This document shows, piece after piece, positions 21,317-31,569 of a DNA stretch of 43,047 nucleotides. How positions within the stretch are numbered: position 1 is the first letter of the stretch; every line of letters starts with the position of its first letter. A program made the translations under genes and the position numbers. Location: contig JADZAR010000159.1 in the NCBI GenBank assembly GCA_020852475.1, positions 1-43,047 on the forward strand. The letters run 5' to 3'. The DNA is from Nitrosomonas sp. (GTDB lineage Bacteria; Pseudomonadota; Gammaproteobacteria; Burkholderiales; Nitrosomonadaceae). The notes below the pieces were generated by a model that searched no databases, was not told the origin of the DNA, and was given only the letters and a program-made list of their open reading frames with translations.

Positions 21317-24300
21317 TTATTTCTGCTTTTCATTCTTTTTCATTCCACTGGCAATCTGGTACAACACCGGAAGAACCAGCATGGTCAGCGCGGTAGAAGT
21401 CAGGATACCGCCGATGACGACCGTCGCCAATGGTCGCTGAACTTCAGCGCCTATACTGACAGCCAGCGCCATGGGTACAAACCCGATCGCGTCAGTCAGG
21501 CCGGTCATTAAAACAGGCCGAAGCCGCGTTAGTGCACCCGTTTTGACAGCGTCTTCCAGCGTGTAATTTTGTTCGCGCAGATTGCGGATGAATGTTAACA
21601 GCACCAGACCATTCAGTACAGCGATGCCTGACAGCGCGATAAAACCGATTGCCGCAGAAATGGAGAACGGTATATCCCGTAACCAGAGCGCCAGAATTCC
21701 GCCGGAAAGCGCAAAAGGCACCCCGGTAAAAACCAGCAAGCCATCGCGTAAATTGCCGAACATCAAATACAGCAGCATAAAAATCAAACCCAGCGCAACC
21801 GGCACGACAATGACCAGACGTTCCGTCGCGGAAACCAGCTGTTCATACTGTCCTCCCCAGGCGATCCAGTAACCGGGCGGAATCTGCACTTCGCTGGCGA
21901 TACGTGACTGCGCCTCGTGCACGAATGAACCCAGATCGCTGCCGCGCACATTGGCGCTGATAACAACCCTGCGTTTACCGTTTTCGCGGCTGATCTGATT
22001 TGGGCCTTCAATCACATCGAAAGTCACAACATCGCCCAGCGTCAGATAAGCCGCAGGGGGAGCGGCTGCATTGGGTTGTACATTCAAGACCGCATTCGGT
22101 AGCTGAATAGGCAGCCGTTTCAATGCATCGATATTCCCGCGCAATGGTTCCGGTAGACGAACAACCAGATTAAAACGACGGTCGCCTTCGTAAATCAGGC
22201 CGGTAGGCAATCCTCCGACTGCAATCGCGATAACATTTTGAACATCTGCAACATTCAATCCGTAACGCGCCATTTTAGCGCGGTCCATTCGAATGGACAG
22301 CATCGGCAGGCCGGTCAGCTGCTCAATTTTCGTATCCGCAGCGCCGGGGATGGTTTCGATCACTGAAAGAATCCTGTCGCCGACATCATGCAGCACATCC
22401 ATGTTGTCGCCAAAAACCTTGATCGCGACATCGGCGCGCACACCCGATATCAATTCGTTAAAACGCATTTGTATCGGCTGCGTGAATTCATAATTATTGC
22501 CCGGCACAGTGTTGACCGCCCGCTCCATGGCGGCGATCAGTTCGGCCTTAGTTTTATAAGACCCTTCCCATGCATCCTGATCCTTCAGAATGATAAAAAT
22601 ATCGGCGACGCTGGGCGGCATCGGATCGGTTGCGATTTCCGCTGTACCAATCTTGGAAAACACGCGTTCAACTTCCGCAAAGGTTTTGATTTTTTCTTCA
22701 AGCTCGTTTTGCATCTCGATGGCCGTGGTCAGACTGGTGCCGGGAATACGGATCGCATGCAGCGCAATATCGCCTTCATTCAGACTCGGTACAAACTCGC
22801 TGCCCAGCCGGGTCGCTAGCAATCCGGAAAGCACCATGACCGTAACCGCCAGCGTAATCGTTAATGCCTTGTTGCGCAGCACCCAGTTCAGCATGGGCAG
22901 GTAGAGCCGCTTGGAAAACACAACCACCTTGCTTTCCTTGTCCTGGATATCACCGCTCAGGAAAAGCGCCACCGCCGCGGGAACAAAGGTGATCGAGAGA
23001 ATAATGGCGCCAACCAGCGCAGTCACCACGGTAAAGGCCATCGGATGAAACATTTTGCCTTCGACGCCGGTAAGTGCAAAAATCGGAATATAAACAATCA
23101 TGATGATCAACTGTCCGAAGAGCAGTGCTCTGCGCGTTTCCTTGCTGGCCGAAAAGACAACCGACAGCCGCTCGGACAGCGTCAGACGCCTGCCGAGCCG
23201 CGCTTGTTCCTGCGCCAGATGACGGATGCAGTTCTCAATAATGACGATGGCGCCGTCAACGATAATACCGAAGTCCAGCGCACCGAGACTCATTAAATTA
23301 GCGCTGACATCATTGGCGACCATGCCGGTCAAGGTAAATAACATGGACAGCGGAATCACCAGCGCGGTAATCAGCGCCGCGCGCAAATTGCCGAGAAACA
23401 GAAACAGCACCACAATAACCAGAATTGCGCCCTCGGTCAGATTGGATGCGACCGTTTGTATGGTTTTGTCGACCAGCGTCGTGCGGTTGTAAACCGGCGT
23501 CGCAACAATGCCCTCAGGCAGGTTGCGATTAATTTCGTCGAGCTTTGCCGCCGCAGCCTTTGAAACAATCTGGCTGTTTTCACCGATCAGCATGTGCGCC
23601 GTTCCCAATACAACTTCCCGGCCGTTTTGCGTCGCGGCGCCATTGCGCAATTCCTTGCCGATAATAACTTCGGCCACGTCCTTGATGCGTATCGGAATAC
23701 CTTGCCGGCTGCCAAGAATAATTTCACCGATTTCCGTCAGATTGGCGACCTGACCGGGAACCCTGACAAGATATTGTTCGCCGCTTCTTTCAATATAACC
23801 CGCGCCGACGTTCAGATTGTTAAGTGACAATGCCGTCACGACATCCTGCAGCGTCAAGCCCATCGAAATCAGCTTTTCCGGATAGGGCGTTACATGAAAC
23901 TGCTTGACATAGCCACCAACTGAGTTGACTTCGGTCACGCCGCGAACAGTCAATAATTGCGGACGGATAATCCAGTCCTGAATCTCGCGCAGATCCGTGG
24001 TTGTATAAGCTGTGCCATCCGGTTTTCTGGCGTCTGCCCGGGCATCGACCGTCCACATGAAAATCTCGCCCAGTCCGGTGGAAATTGGCCCCATGCGCGG
24101 CTCGATTCCAGTCGGCAGGCGATTTCTGGCTTCCTGTAGACGCTGACTGACCAGCTGACGGGCGAAGTAAATATCGGTGCCGTCTTTGAAAACAACGGTA
24201 ACCTGCGACAGGCCGTACCGTGAAAGCGATCGCGTGTAATCGAGATGCGGCAGCCCCATCATGATCATTTCGATCGGAAAAGTCAGTCGCTGCTCGGTTT

Positions 24301-24478
24301 CCAGTGGCGAATAGCCCGGCGCTTCGGTATTGATCTGCACCTGAACATTGGTAATATCCGGTACTGCGTCAATCGGTACTTTCTGGTAACTGTAAATACC
24401 CAGCAAAGCCATCGCCAGCACCGCCACCATGACCAGGCCACGGTGATCTATAGAAATCTGTAAAATACGTTCAAACAA
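21317..24478 (-). CDS. czcA: CzcA-type heavy-metal RND efflux pump
   Basis: This 1053-residue inner-membrane RND pump belongs to the heavy-metal efflux family. The proton-relay region in transmembrane helix 4 reads DFGIIVDGAIVIIEN, with Asp402, Asp408 and Glu415. This is the signature of the Co/Zn/Cd class (CzcA) and differs from the silver/copper CusA class. Other RND features are the N-terminal helix, two large periplasmic loops, and a C-terminal repeat with GFVPMALAVSIGAEVQRPLATVVIGG. The start is a TTG at 24478 with GGAG seven bases upstream. It is the last gene of a czcI-C-B-A operon and should export divalent cations to the outside with its two partners. Exact metal preference cannot be read from sequence. 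Confidence 0.95.
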   Translation of the reverse strand: MFERILQISIDHRGLVMVAVLAMALLGIYSYQKVPIDAVPDITNVQVQINTEAPGYSPLETEQRLTFPIEMIMMGLPHLDYTRSLSRYGLSQVTVVFKDGTDIYFARQLVSQRLQEARNRLPTGIEPRMGPISTGLGEIFMWTVDARADARKPDGTAYTTTDLREIQDWIIRPQLLTVRGVTEVNSVGGYVKQFHVTPYPEKLISMGLTLQDVVTALSLNNLNVGAGYIERSGEQYLVRVPGQVANLTEIGEIILGSRQGIPIRIKDVAEVIIGKELRNGAATQNGREVVLGTAHMLIGENSQIVSKAAAAKLDEINRNLPEGIVATPVYNRTTLVDKTIQTVASNLTEGAILVIVVLFLFLGNLRAALITALVIPLSMLFTLTGMVANDVSANLMSLGALDFGIIVDGAIVIIENCIRHLAQEQARLGRRLTLSERLSVVFSASKETRRALLFGQLIIMIVYIPIFALTGVEGKMFHPMAFTVVTALVGAIILSITFVPAAVALFLSGDIQDKESKVVVFSKRLYLPMLNWVLRNKALTITLAVTVMVLSGLLATRLGSEFVPSLNEGDIALHAIRIPGTSLTTAIEMQNELEEKIKTFAEVERVFSKIGTAEIATDPMPPSVADIFIILKDQDAWEGSYKTKAELIAAMERAVNTVPGNNYEFTQPIQMRFNELISGVRADVAIKVFGDNMDVLHDVGDRILSVIETIPGAADTKIEQLTGLPMLSIRMDRAKMARYGLNVADVQNVIAIAVGGLPTGLIYEGDRRFNLVVRLPEPLRGNIDALKRLPIQLPNAVLNVQPNAAAPPAAYLTLGDVVTFDVIEGPNQISRENGKRRVVISANVRGSDLGSFVHEAQSRIASEVQIPPGYWIAWGGQYEQLVSATERLVIVVPVALGLIFMLLYLMFGNLRDGLLVFTGVPFALSGGILALWLRDIPFSISAAIGFIALSGIAVLNGLVLLTFIRNLREQNYTLEDAVKTGALTRLRPVLMTGLTDAIGFVPMALAVSIGAEVQRPLATVVIGGILTSTALTMLVLPVLYQIASGMKKNEKQK

Positions 24479-24552
24479 AGTCTTGCTCCGTTATCCGATG
24501 GATTGATGTTTTTCTGTATATTGCGCCGGGTAGGCGGCAAACCGAATGCATT

Positions 24553-26058
24553 TCAGTGGTCGTGCTCGGCGCCCGCTTTGCCCAGTTCGGCCTTGAGCGC
24601 AAAGCTGTTGCCCGCTGCATAGCGCTCGTCCGGAAGCAATCCATTCAGCACTTCAACCAGCTCACCATCATTGCGGCCCAGTTCAACCGGGCGCGCTTCA
24701 AAATAATCACCATAACGGCCAAAAACGACTGTCCAATCGAAAAGAGTCTGCAAGGCATCCATGCGGACAGCCAGCGGCACTTCGATTTCTTCTGTAACCA
24801 CAAAACCATTGACAAACATGCCATCGCGCCACAGGCCTGTTGCGTTATCCAAAATGATACGCGCCATCGCCGTGCGGGTCTGCGGATCAAGCATCGCAGA
24901 AATAAAGGTAATTTTACCCGTGCCTTCAATTCTGGCCGCCGTGGATTTTACGTTAACCCGCTGACCGATTTTTACCGTGTCCAGATCCTTGGGATAAACA
25001 TTCAGGTCGGCATACATGGTGGAAGTGTCAACGACGGTAAAGATAGGATCGTCTTCCCTGAAAACCTGTCCACGTGCAATGGCTCGGGTTGTAATCAAGC
25101 CGGCAATTGGCGAGCGAATTTCATAGTGTGTCAGATTTTTTAACAGTTTGACTTTTTCGGGTTCCTCGCCAATGGCGCGCAATCTTGCGGCGGCAAGATC
25201 CAGCGCAATCTCGGCTTCACTGAGCAGTTGCTGTGTAGCCAGGTATTCCTGCTTGGCAGTGATTTTTTCTTCCCAGAGCTGCTTTTCACGCTGAAAATTG
25301 ACTTTCGCCAGACCCAGTCTTTTTTCCGCGGCGAGGTACTGGCTGCGTAAATCGGCCAGCAACTGACTCAGAAAAACCGCCAGAACTTCGCCTTTTTCAA
25401 CTTTCTCACCCACATCACGAGGAACTTCAATGGCAATACCGGTCGCCCGGGGCACAACCGGAACGATATTGAGCCTGTTGAAAGTGACGATACCGGGTAA
25501 CTGAATTTTTGGACGAATAATGGCAGCGCCTGCGGCCTTGATTTCGATTCCGGCTCTGGCGAGTGTTTCATCGTTCATTTCAATGCGCGCTTCAACCTGA
25601 TCGTAGCCCCAGTGAAACACTTTATTTTTCCATTCGGCGGCAATGGCCACTTCAAAGGAGTGTGGCTCTTCCACAATCTGATCGCCGAGCAGATAATCAC
25701 CCACCGGTTTGAATGAAAACAACTGCGCGGATCGTCCCAATCGTGACAGCGTAATGGCTAGTTTGGCCTCATGCGGCGGTACCGGTTTATTTTTTTCATA
25801 AAGATAGACACGGAATTGGGGTTCAACACCTTTTTCATAAATGGTGACCTCCACACTGAAATCATCCGTGGTAAAAATTCTGCCACCTTTTGGGCCGACC
25901 GCCTCTTCCCGGCTTGAATCGGCTGCTAAGTTTGAATCGCCGCTGTTACTGGCTTCTTCTGAAACAGTCTTTTTTTCCATGTTAAGAATGACTGTTCCCA
26001 GTATGACACCGACAATTATTACGATAAAAATCGGTTTAAGATTGGTTTCGCTCACCAT
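24553..26058 (-). CDS. czcB: CzcB-type periplasmic adaptor (membrane fusion protein)
   Basis: This 501-residue adaptor joins the RND pump to the outer-membrane channel. An N-terminal membrane anchor (IFIVIIVGVILGTVILNM) is followed by a beta-rich extra domain (about 55-165) typical of CzcB-like adaptors, a barrel-sandwich region (AIEVPRDVGEKVEKGEVLAVF), a long alpha-helical hairpin (SQYLAAEKRLGLAKVNFQRE), and C-terminal barrel and membrane-proximal domains. The end is His-rich (AEHDH). The start reads ATGGTG with TAGGAG three bases before the ATG, so the GTG one codon later is equally placed for initiation. It sits between czcC and czcA, all on the minus strand. Confidence 0.93.
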   Translation of the reverse strand: MVSETNLKPIFIVIIVGVILGTVILNMEKKTVSEEASNSGDSNLAADSSREEAVGPKGGRIFTTDDFSVEVTIYEKGVEPQFRVYLYEKNKPVPPHEAKLAITLSRLGRSAQLFSFKPVGDYLLGDQIVEEPHSFEVAIAAEWKNKVFHWGYDQVEARIEMNDETLARAGIEIKAAGAAIIRPKIQLPGIVTFNRLNIVPVVPRATGIAIEVPRDVGEKVEKGEVLAVFLSQLLADLRSQYLAAEKRLGLAKVNFQREKQLWEEKITAKQEYLATQQLLSEAEIALDLAAARLRAIGEEPEKVKLLKNLTHYEIRSPIAGLITTRAIARGQVFREDDPIFTVVDTSTMYADLNVYPKDLDTVKIGQRVNVKSTAARIEGTGKITFISAMLDPQTRTAMARIILDNATGLWRDGMFVNGFVVTEEIEVPLAVRMDALQTLFDWTVVFGRYGDYFEARPVELGRNDGELVEVLNGLLPDERYAAGNSFALKAELGKAGAEHDH

Positions 26059-26114
26059 GCACTCCTACCATTTTTGTATTGGAAAGGCAGGTTTTTACTC
26101 TGCCGAATGAATTT

Positions 26115-27488
26115 TCAGCGCTTGTCATCGACCTGTTCCATAGGGCCGGCAATTAAACGCTCGACTTCGTTGATCAGCCGCTGGTAATTGGCCAGAGCCT
26201 GAAGATACAACGTTTGGTTTTGAAATAATGTTCGCTGCGCATCGAGCAACTCCAGAAAACCGAATCGACCCAATTCATAGCCGCGGCTGGCCATTCTGAA
26301 GGTTTCCTTTGCGCCGGGAAGAATTTCGTCGCGCAGTTTGCCGATTTGCGCGTCTGCCGCGATTAGCGATTCATACGCCTGCGTCAGCAGCGCTTTCAAT
26401 TGCAGATCGGTTGCCGCCTGTTCGTCGATGGCCCGGTTGATACGCTGCTGCGCGGCAATCAGATTACCCTGATTGCGATCAAATAACGGCAAGGGGATTG
26501 AGATGCCAACCAGCGCGGTGGTGTCATGGGCAATATCATGTCCATAACGCCTGATCCCCGCATTGACGGTAACATCAGGAATTCGGCGGGCCTTTTCCAG
26601 CGTGAATAGTGCCTGCCGCTGCTCAAGATTTTTCAGGCTGCGCAGCGCCAGGGGATTTTGCTGCAAACGGGTTTCCAGTTCGTCCAGTTCAGGTATCGCT
26701 ACAAATGTTTCCAGTTCACCGGTGACATTCGAAAAAACCGGATTATGGCTCCCCCATAGCAGGGCGAGTTGTCGGCGAAACGAAATCAGGTTGCGCTGCG
26801 CCTGCTCCACTTCGATATTCGCAGTGGCAAGCGCAACGCGCGCCCTTGTTTCTTCAATTGGCGGCGCTTTGCCTGCCATGACGCGTTTTTCCGCCGCATC
26901 CACCACCTTTTGCGCGAGATCCTGACCCACCAGTGCAAGCTTCAGCCGCTCCTGTCCCGCCAGAACATCCAGAAACACGTTGGCCACACGGGCAATCAGG
27001 TCCAGTCGCCGGGCGGCGTAGTCCTGTTCAGCGGTTTCCTGCCCCAAAGCAGCGGCGCGCGTGCGCGCGGAGCGCTTGCCGCCGGTTTCAAATAACTGAC
27101 TGATACGTATCGAATCAAATCGCGCCCCCGGACTATTTGATCGGGAACTGATATCTTCGGCATCGTACTGCATGACAGGATTGGGTAATAATCCAGCCTG
27201 TATCGTTAATCCATGCAAGGCCCGAATTTCCTTGTCGAATGCCGCTAGTTCGGGGTTGTGCCGCAGCGTCAGCTGCGCAGCGGTCTGCAACGTCAATTCG
27301 ACTTCTTCAACAGGCAATACTTCGACAGCATCCCCATCCTGAGACAGAGTAATACTCGCAATATCCTTTTTCGTCATGCGCTCAGCCTGCAAATCAGTAG
27401 CCACAGAGAACATGAGCAGCAGGCAGAACATCGCGCCCGGACGATAAATCTTCAGTCCCGGCGCAGACTTCAATCCAATTAAATTCAT
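26115..27488 (-). CDS. czcC: CzcC-type outer-membrane efflux channel
   Basis: This is a TolC-superfamily outer-membrane factor. The track starts at 27533; the ATG at 27488 (MNLIGLKS) is preferred because AAGGA lies seven bases upstream, giving 457 residues. A signal-like hydrophobic segment (AMFCLLLMFSVATDLQA) is followed by two OEP repeats, including LTLQTAAQLTLRHNPELAAFDKE and GYELGRFGFLELLDAQRTLFQNQ, the standard signature of this family. It completes the tripartite efflux complex with CzcB and CzcA. The CzcB start lies 56 bases downstream. Confidence 0.92.
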   Translation of the reverse strand: MNLIGLKSAPGLKIYRPGAMFCLLLMFSVATDLQAERMTKKDIASITLSQDGDAVEVLPVEEVELTLQTAAQLTLRHNPELAAFDKEIRALHGLTIQAGLLPNPVMQYDAEDISSRSNSPGARFDSIRISQLFETGGKRSARTRAAALGQETAEQDYAARRLDLIARVANVFLDVLAGQERLKLALVGQDLAQKVVDAAEKRVMAGKAPPIEETRARVALATANIEVEQAQRNLISFRRQLALLWGSHNPVFSNVTGELETFVAIPELDELETRLQQNPLALRSLKNLEQRQALFTLEKARRIPDVTVNAGIRRYGHDIAHDTTALVGISIPLPLFDRNQGNLIAAQQRINRAIDEQAATDLQLKALLTQAYESLIAADAQIGKLRDEILPGAKETFRMASRGYELGRFGFLELLDAQRTLFQNQTLYLQALANYQRLINEVERLIAGPMEQVDDKR

Positions 27489-27633
27489 GTGAGAATCCTT
27501 GTGGGATTCGTGCAAATGCACAGAATGATACATAGAGAATCAGCGCATCCGGCGAATCCGGTCAATAACAAACAATTCAATCCGACGCGGAGGGGCTATA
27601 CATGCCGTGCGTCAAATGTCGGCTGTTTTTGAG

Positions 27634-28005
27634 CTATGCTGCGTGAATACGCGGAGGATGATATGGCGACTCCGGAATCAAATCCGGTAAAAAAAGGGCT
27701 CTATGCGGTGCCAGTGTTTCTTTGCCTGCCAATGGCGGCACCAAGGCGATACGCAGGAAATAAAAAGGCTGGTATTGACCGGCTGCATGCAGACATAAAT
27801 GCGCTGCCGCATCAAGTTCGGCATTATCCATAATGACGCTATCACGATGTGCATCCAGGTGCATTTCAGGATTGGCAGAAAGCGATTGGCGAACATGATC
27901 CAGTTCGTGCGCAAAAACTTCCGGCTGAAATGAGATGCCTATTCCGTTCGTCAACATGACGGTAACCAGAATAAATATCATGGAAGAAGCGGAAAATTTT
28001 CTCAT
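27634..28005 (-). CDS. czcI: CzcI-like small periplasmic metal-resistance protein
   Basis: This is a 123-residue exported protein with an N-terminal signal (MIFILVTVMLTNGIGISF). The mature part is rich in His (AHELDH, EMHLDAH, AAHLCLHAAGQYQ) and ends in a proline-rich PESPYHPPRIHAA tail, as in CzcI-type proteins that head czc operons. The position, directly upstream of czcC in the order I-C-B-A, supports the name. It may bind or sense metal in the periplasm; its exact role in the family is poorly defined. No czcRS-type regulator is in the window. Confidence 0.75.
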   Translation of the reverse strand: MRKFSASSMIFILVTVMLTNGIGISFQPEVFAHELDHVRQSLSANPEMHLDAHRDSVIMDNAELDAAAHLCLHAAGQYQPFYFLRIALVPPLAGKETLAPHRALFLPDLIPESPYHPPRIHAA

Positions 28006-28122
28006 CTCAGTGATGACGGCATCATTTTTACGAGGATAGCTTTGACGACTCGAACTTAAGTGGACATGATCTTTTCACATTATTGTATTTTTTGCAATGT
28101 GCAATTACTCGGTTGTTTCAGG

Positions 28123-28719
28123 TTATAGAATATGTACTTCTTCGTTATCCAGCATTTCGATCAGCGCGATCAGCGGCAAACCGATCAGCGCGTTCGGGTC
28201 ATCGCTGCGTATATACTCGATCAGCGCGATTCCCAGACCTTCCGATTTTGCGCTGCCTGCACAATGATACGGCTGTTCTTTGTGCAGGTAATTTTCAATC
28301 TGTTGATCGCTCAATTGCCGGAATTTCACTTGGCAGGGAACTGATCGGGTCTGCGCGTGACCAGTGCTGCTATTCAACAGGCATAACGCGGTATGAAAAA
28401 ATACTTCCTTGCCACGCACGCGTTGTAATTGCCGAATTGCATTGTCATGCGTCATCGGTTTTCCCAGTTGCGCCCCATCCAGCACCGCAACCTGGTCTGA
28501 GCCGATAATCAGCGCGCTGGGACATTTCGCAGCGACAGCGCGTGCTTTGACCTCAGCCAGACGCACAGCCGACTGCTGTGGTGTTTCGTCCGGCAGGAGT
28601 ATTTCGTCAGCCTGTGGATCGACCGTTTCAAATGTGATCTGCAGTCGTTGCAGCAATTCGCGACGGTAGATCGAGGTGGAAGCCAGTATGATTTTTGGGG
28701 TAATTTTTTGTATTTTCAA
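28123..28719 (-). CDS. maf: Maf-family nucleotide pyrophosphatase (YceF type)
   Basis: This 198-residue Maf protein hydrolyses non-canonical or modified nucleoside triphosphates; the YceF subgroup is known for 7-methyl-GTP. The motif [16 protein letters not shown] is at the N-terminus, with [13 protein letters not shown], the lysine-containing LGKP, and the C-terminal [23 protein letters not shown]. The start is a TTG at 28719. It is divergent from yceD across 56 bases, and in many proteobacteria maf/yceF is next to yceD-rpmF, so the placement supports the YceF subgroup. Confidence 0.93.
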   Translation of the reverse strand: MKIQKITPKIILASTSIYRRELLQRLQITFETVDPQADEILLPDETPQQSAVRLAEVKARAVAAKCPSALIIGSDQVAVLDGAQLGKPMTHDNAIRQLQRVRGKEVFFHTALCLLNSSTGHAQTRSVPCQVKFRQLSDQQIENYLHKEQPYHCAGSAKSEGLGIALIEYIRSDDPNALIGLPLIALIEMLDNEEVHIL

Positions 28720-28737
28720 ATTTTATTTTCCAATTTT

Positions 28738-28766
28738 TTGACACTGTAAGATAAAAAATATAACAT
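28738..28766 (+). promoter_or_regulatory. Sigma-70 promoter TTGACA-N17-TAACAT for yceD-rpmF
   Basis: A perfect -35 hexamer (TTGACA) is separated by exactly 17 bases from a four-of-six -10 box (TAACAT). Transcription would begin near 28773, only about three bases before the YceD ATG at 28776. It is the best promoter match noticed in the window and should drive the ribosome and fatty-acid gene block. Confidence 0.65.
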
Positions 28767-28775
28767 GCGCGCCTT

Positions 28776-29288
28776 ATGTCTGTAAGATTTGTAATTGATC
28801 CTTTTGATTTTGTACGCAAGACTGAAGTGCATCATGGTAGAATGCCGCTCGCTGAATTTCCACGCCTGCAGGATTTTCTCCATGAAAATCATGGGGAAGT
28901 AGCATACCAGATCAGTGGCTTTCTTGATCAGGATGACAAGCCGCGCTTGCGCATTAAGATAACGGGTGAGGCTCAGTTATGCTGTCAGCGTTGCCTCGGC
29001 GGTTTGGCCCACAGGATCGATATTGACACTGCTCTGTTACTGGCAAAAACAGAGCGCGAACTGATTCTGGCGGATGAGGATAATTCGGTTGACGCCATTT
29101 TGGCAACCGCTGAGATCAATGTATTGGATTTGATAGAAGAAGAAATAATATTGAGTTTGTCGATATCCATACGTCACAGTGAAGGCAAATGTGATGTGCA
29201 TCAATCGGAATATTATGATTCAACGGAAATTGCAAACCCCAAAAACCCATTCGCGGTTTTAAGTACGCTAAAAAAGAAATCGCATTGA
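28776..29288 (+). CDS. yceD: YceD/DUF177 family protein (ribosome-associated)
   Basis: This 170-residue protein belongs to the DUF177 (YceD) family, which is nearly always encoded just before rpmF and is implicated in 23S rRNA or large-subunit formation. The start [19 protein letters not shown] matches the family beginning, and the Cys pair CQRC in [11 protein letters not shown] marks the family core; an acidic C-terminal half follows. No Shine-Dalgarno sequence precedes the ATG and the predicted transcription start is almost at the ATG, so translation may be leaderless. rpmF follows 19 bases downstream. Confidence 0.92.
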   Translation: MSVRFVIDPFDFVRKTEVHHGRMPLAEFPRLQDFLHENHGEVAYQISGFLDQDDKPRLRIKITGEAQLCCQRCLGGLAHRIDIDTALLLAKTERELILADEDNSVDAILATAEINVLDLIEEEIILSLSISIRHSEGKCDVHQSEYYDSTEIANPKNPFAVLSTLKKKSH

Positions 29289-29307
29289 TTTAAGGAGTAA
29301 TATAAAC

Positions 29308-29493
29308 ATGGCCGTCCAACAAAATAAGAAATCACCTTCCAAAAGAGGTATGCACCGTTCACACGATGCGCTGAAAAACCCTCCATTAGCCATAGAACCC
29401 AGCACAGGAGAAGTTCATCTGCGCCATCATATCAGTCCAGATGGTTATTATCGCGGCAAGAAAGTGTTGCATAAAAAATCTGACGACGAATAA
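29308..29493 (+). CDS. rpmF: 50S ribosomal protein L32
   Basis: This 61-residue basic protein is L32 of the large ribosomal subunit. [20 protein letters not shown] is the universal L32 beginning. The zinc-binding Cys residues found in some L32 forms are absent, so this is the non-zinc type usual in proteobacteria. AAGGAG stands before the ATG. It lies between yceD and plsX, the standard order. Confidence 0.98.
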   Translation: MAVQQNKKSPSKRGMHRSHDALKNPPLAIEPSTGEVHLRHHISPDGYYRGKKVLHKKSDDE

Positions 29494-29568
29494 ATGGTGT
29501 GTCACTTTGTGATTTGTGGTTTTTAGCGGGTCGTATTTAAGGATGTATTGCCAGAAAAGGCCTAGGAA

Positions 29569-30603
29569 TTGGATATCACTGTCGCAATAGATTGCATGGG
29601 AGGAGACCACGGACCGCATGTAACAGTGCCTGCTGCGATTGATTATCTCAGCCAGGATCCAGCGGCGAATATTATTCTGGTAGGCATTCCGGAAGCCATT
29701 GAAGCAGAATTGAAGGCAGCCGACTTCAAACCCAATCCCAGATTAAGAATACATCCAGCCAGCGAAGTGGTCGGCATGGATGAATCCCCGGCGCTGGCAT
29801 TGCGCAACAAGAAAGATTCGTCCATGCGTGTGGCCGTCAATCTCGTTAAAACAGGAGAAGCGCAAGCCTGCATCAGCGCCGGAAATACCGGTGCGCTGCT
29901 TGCGACATCGCGGTTTGTTCTGAAAACCATCCCTGGAATCGACCGTCCCGCACTGGCGGTCATTCTGCCTACAATCAGAGGCCATACTTATGTACTGGAT
30001 CTCGGCGCCAATGTGAATTGTACTGCTGAACACCTGTTGCAATTTGGTGTCATGGGCGCCTCGCTGGTTTCTTCGATTGAAAACAAGGCATCGCCCAGCG
30101 TTGGCCTGTTGAATATTGGCGAGGAAGAAATCAAAGGCAACGAAGTTGTCAAGCAGGCAGCTGAATTGCTCAGAAAAAGCGGGTTGAATTTTTATGGCAA
30201 TGTTGAAGGTGATGATATTTATAAAGGTACCACTGATGTTATCGTGTGCGATGGTTTTGTCGGTAATGTCACATTAAAAACATCGGAAGGACTGGCGCAA
30301 ATGCTGGCCACCTACCTGCGTGAAGAGTTTAAACGCAACATGCTGACAAAAATTGCCGGCGTTGTTGCGCTGCCTGTTATCAAGGCCTTCAAGCGCCGGG
30401 TAGACCATCGCCGGTATAATGGCGCAAGTTTTCTGGGTTTGAGGGGCATTGTTATCAAAAGCCACGGCTCAGCTGATATTTTTGCTTTCACCTCGGCGGT
30501 CAAACGGGCGTCCGATGAGGTGCGCGGTGGCATGCTGCGGCACATTACTGAGCGCGTATCCGAGCTTTCCAGACAATCTTTAACCACAATACAAAACAGT
30601 TAA
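29569..30603 (+). CDS. plsX: Phosphate acyltransferase PlsX
   Basis: This 344-residue enzyme converts acyl-ACP and phosphate to acyl-phosphate, the first step of PlsX/PlsY phospholipid synthesis. The N-terminal [11 protein letters not shown] is the family signature; [12 protein letters not shown] and [17 protein letters not shown] are further conserved blocks. The start is a TTG (TTGGATATC) with GGAATT-type upstream sequence. The gene is 75 bases after rpmF and four bases before fabH, so it is co-transcribed. Confidence 0.97.
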   Translation: MDITVAIDCMGGDHGPHVTVPAAIDYLSQDPAANIILVGIPEAIEAELKAADFKPNPRLRIHPASEVVGMDESPALALRNKKDSSMRVAVNLVKTGEAQACISAGNTGALLATSRFVLKTIPGIDRPALAVILPTIRGHTYVLDLGANVNCTAEHLLQFGVMGASLVSSIENKASPSVGLLNIGEEEIKGNEVVKQAAELLRKSGLNFYGNVEGDDIYKGTTDVIVCDGFVGNVTLKTSEGLAQMLATYLREEFKRNMLTKIAGVVALPVIKAFKRRVDHRRYNGASFLGLRGIVIKSHGSADIFAFTSAVKRASDEVRGGMLRHITERVSELSRQSLTTIQNS

Positions 30604-30607
30604 ATTC

Positions 30608-31564
30608 ATGTATTCACGAATTATTGGTACAGGCAGTTACCTGCCGGAGCGCGTACTCACCAATCAGGATCTGGAAAAGATGGTGGACACCAGTGATGAC
30701 TGGATACGAACACGCACAGGTATTACGCAACGGCATATCGCCCGGGAAGATCAGTCAGCCAGTGATCTGGCCATGCTGGCCAGCCTGAATGCGATGACGG
30801 CGGCCGGCGTAACCAGCAAGGACATTGATCTGATCATTGTGGCCACGACGACGCCTGATATGGTCTTCCCGAGCACGGCCTGTATTCTTCAGGACAAGCT
30901 GGGTGTGGAGAACTGCCCGGCTTTTGACGTTCAGGCCGTTTGCAGCGGCTTTGTCTATGCGCTTGCTACGGCTGATATGTTCGTCAGTTCCGGAAAATGC
31001 CGCAATGCACTGGTCGTTGGCAGTGAAATTTATTCCAGAATACTGGACTGGAATGACCGCAGCACCTGTGTATTGTTCGGCGATGGTGCGGGCGCGGTGG
31101 TGCTCTCCCAGAGTGACAAACCGGGCATTCTGTCGAGTCACCTGCATGCCAGCGGCAATTATCGTGATGTCTTGTCGGTTCCGGGCAGTATCAGCGGCGG
31201 CATTATACGTGGCAATCCCTATATCAATATGGATGGTGGTGCGGTATTCAAGTTCGCGGTCAAGGTACTGGAGGATGTGGTGCATGAAGCTGTCGCGGAG
31301 AATCAGCTACAGACTTCCGATATTGACTGGTTGATTCCGCATCAGGCCAATATCCGTATCATCCGTTCCACCGCCCAGAAACTAGGCATCCCTCTCGACA
31401 AGGTGGTCATCACGGTTGATAAGCATGGCAACACATCCGCTGCATCCATTCCGCTTGCGCTCGATATTGCGGTCAGAGATGGACGCATTCACAAAGACCA
31501 ATTGGTCATGCTGGAAGGTGTTGGTGGTGGATTTACTTGGGGTGCGGTTTTGCTGCGCTGGTGA
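30608..31564 (+). CDS. fabH: 3-oxoacyl-ACP synthase III FabH
   Basis: This 318-residue condensing enzyme joins acetyl-CoA and malonyl-ACP to start fatty-acid synthesis. The Cys-His-Asn triad is visible: Cys112 in VQAVCSGF, His in IPHQANIR and Asn in KHGNTSAAS. The N-terminus [13 protein letters not shown] and the WIRTRTGI stretch are typical. It begins four bases after plsX and ends six bases before the preferred fabD start. Confidence 0.98.
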   Translation: MYSRIIGTGSYLPERVLTNQDLEKMVDTSDDWIRTRTGITQRHIAREDQSASDLAMLASLNAMTAAGVTSKDIDLIIVATTTPDMVFPSTACILQDKLGVENCPAFDVQAVCSGFVYALATADMFVSSGKCRNALVVGSEIYSRILDWNDRSTCVLFGDGAGAVVLSQSDKPGILSSHLHASGNYRDVLSVPGSISGGIIRGNPYINMDGGAVFKFAVKVLEDVVHEAVAENQLQTSDIDWLIPHQANIRIIRSTAQKLGIPLDKVVITVDKHGNTSAASIPLALDIAVRDGRIHKDQLVMLEGVGGGFTWGAVLLRW

Positions 31565-31569
31565 CGGTT

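Noticed and set aside
27636-27833. 65-residue plus-strand ORF opposite czcI
   Set aside because: Shadow of the CzcI-like gene, which has a signal peptide, His-rich motifs and fits the operon.
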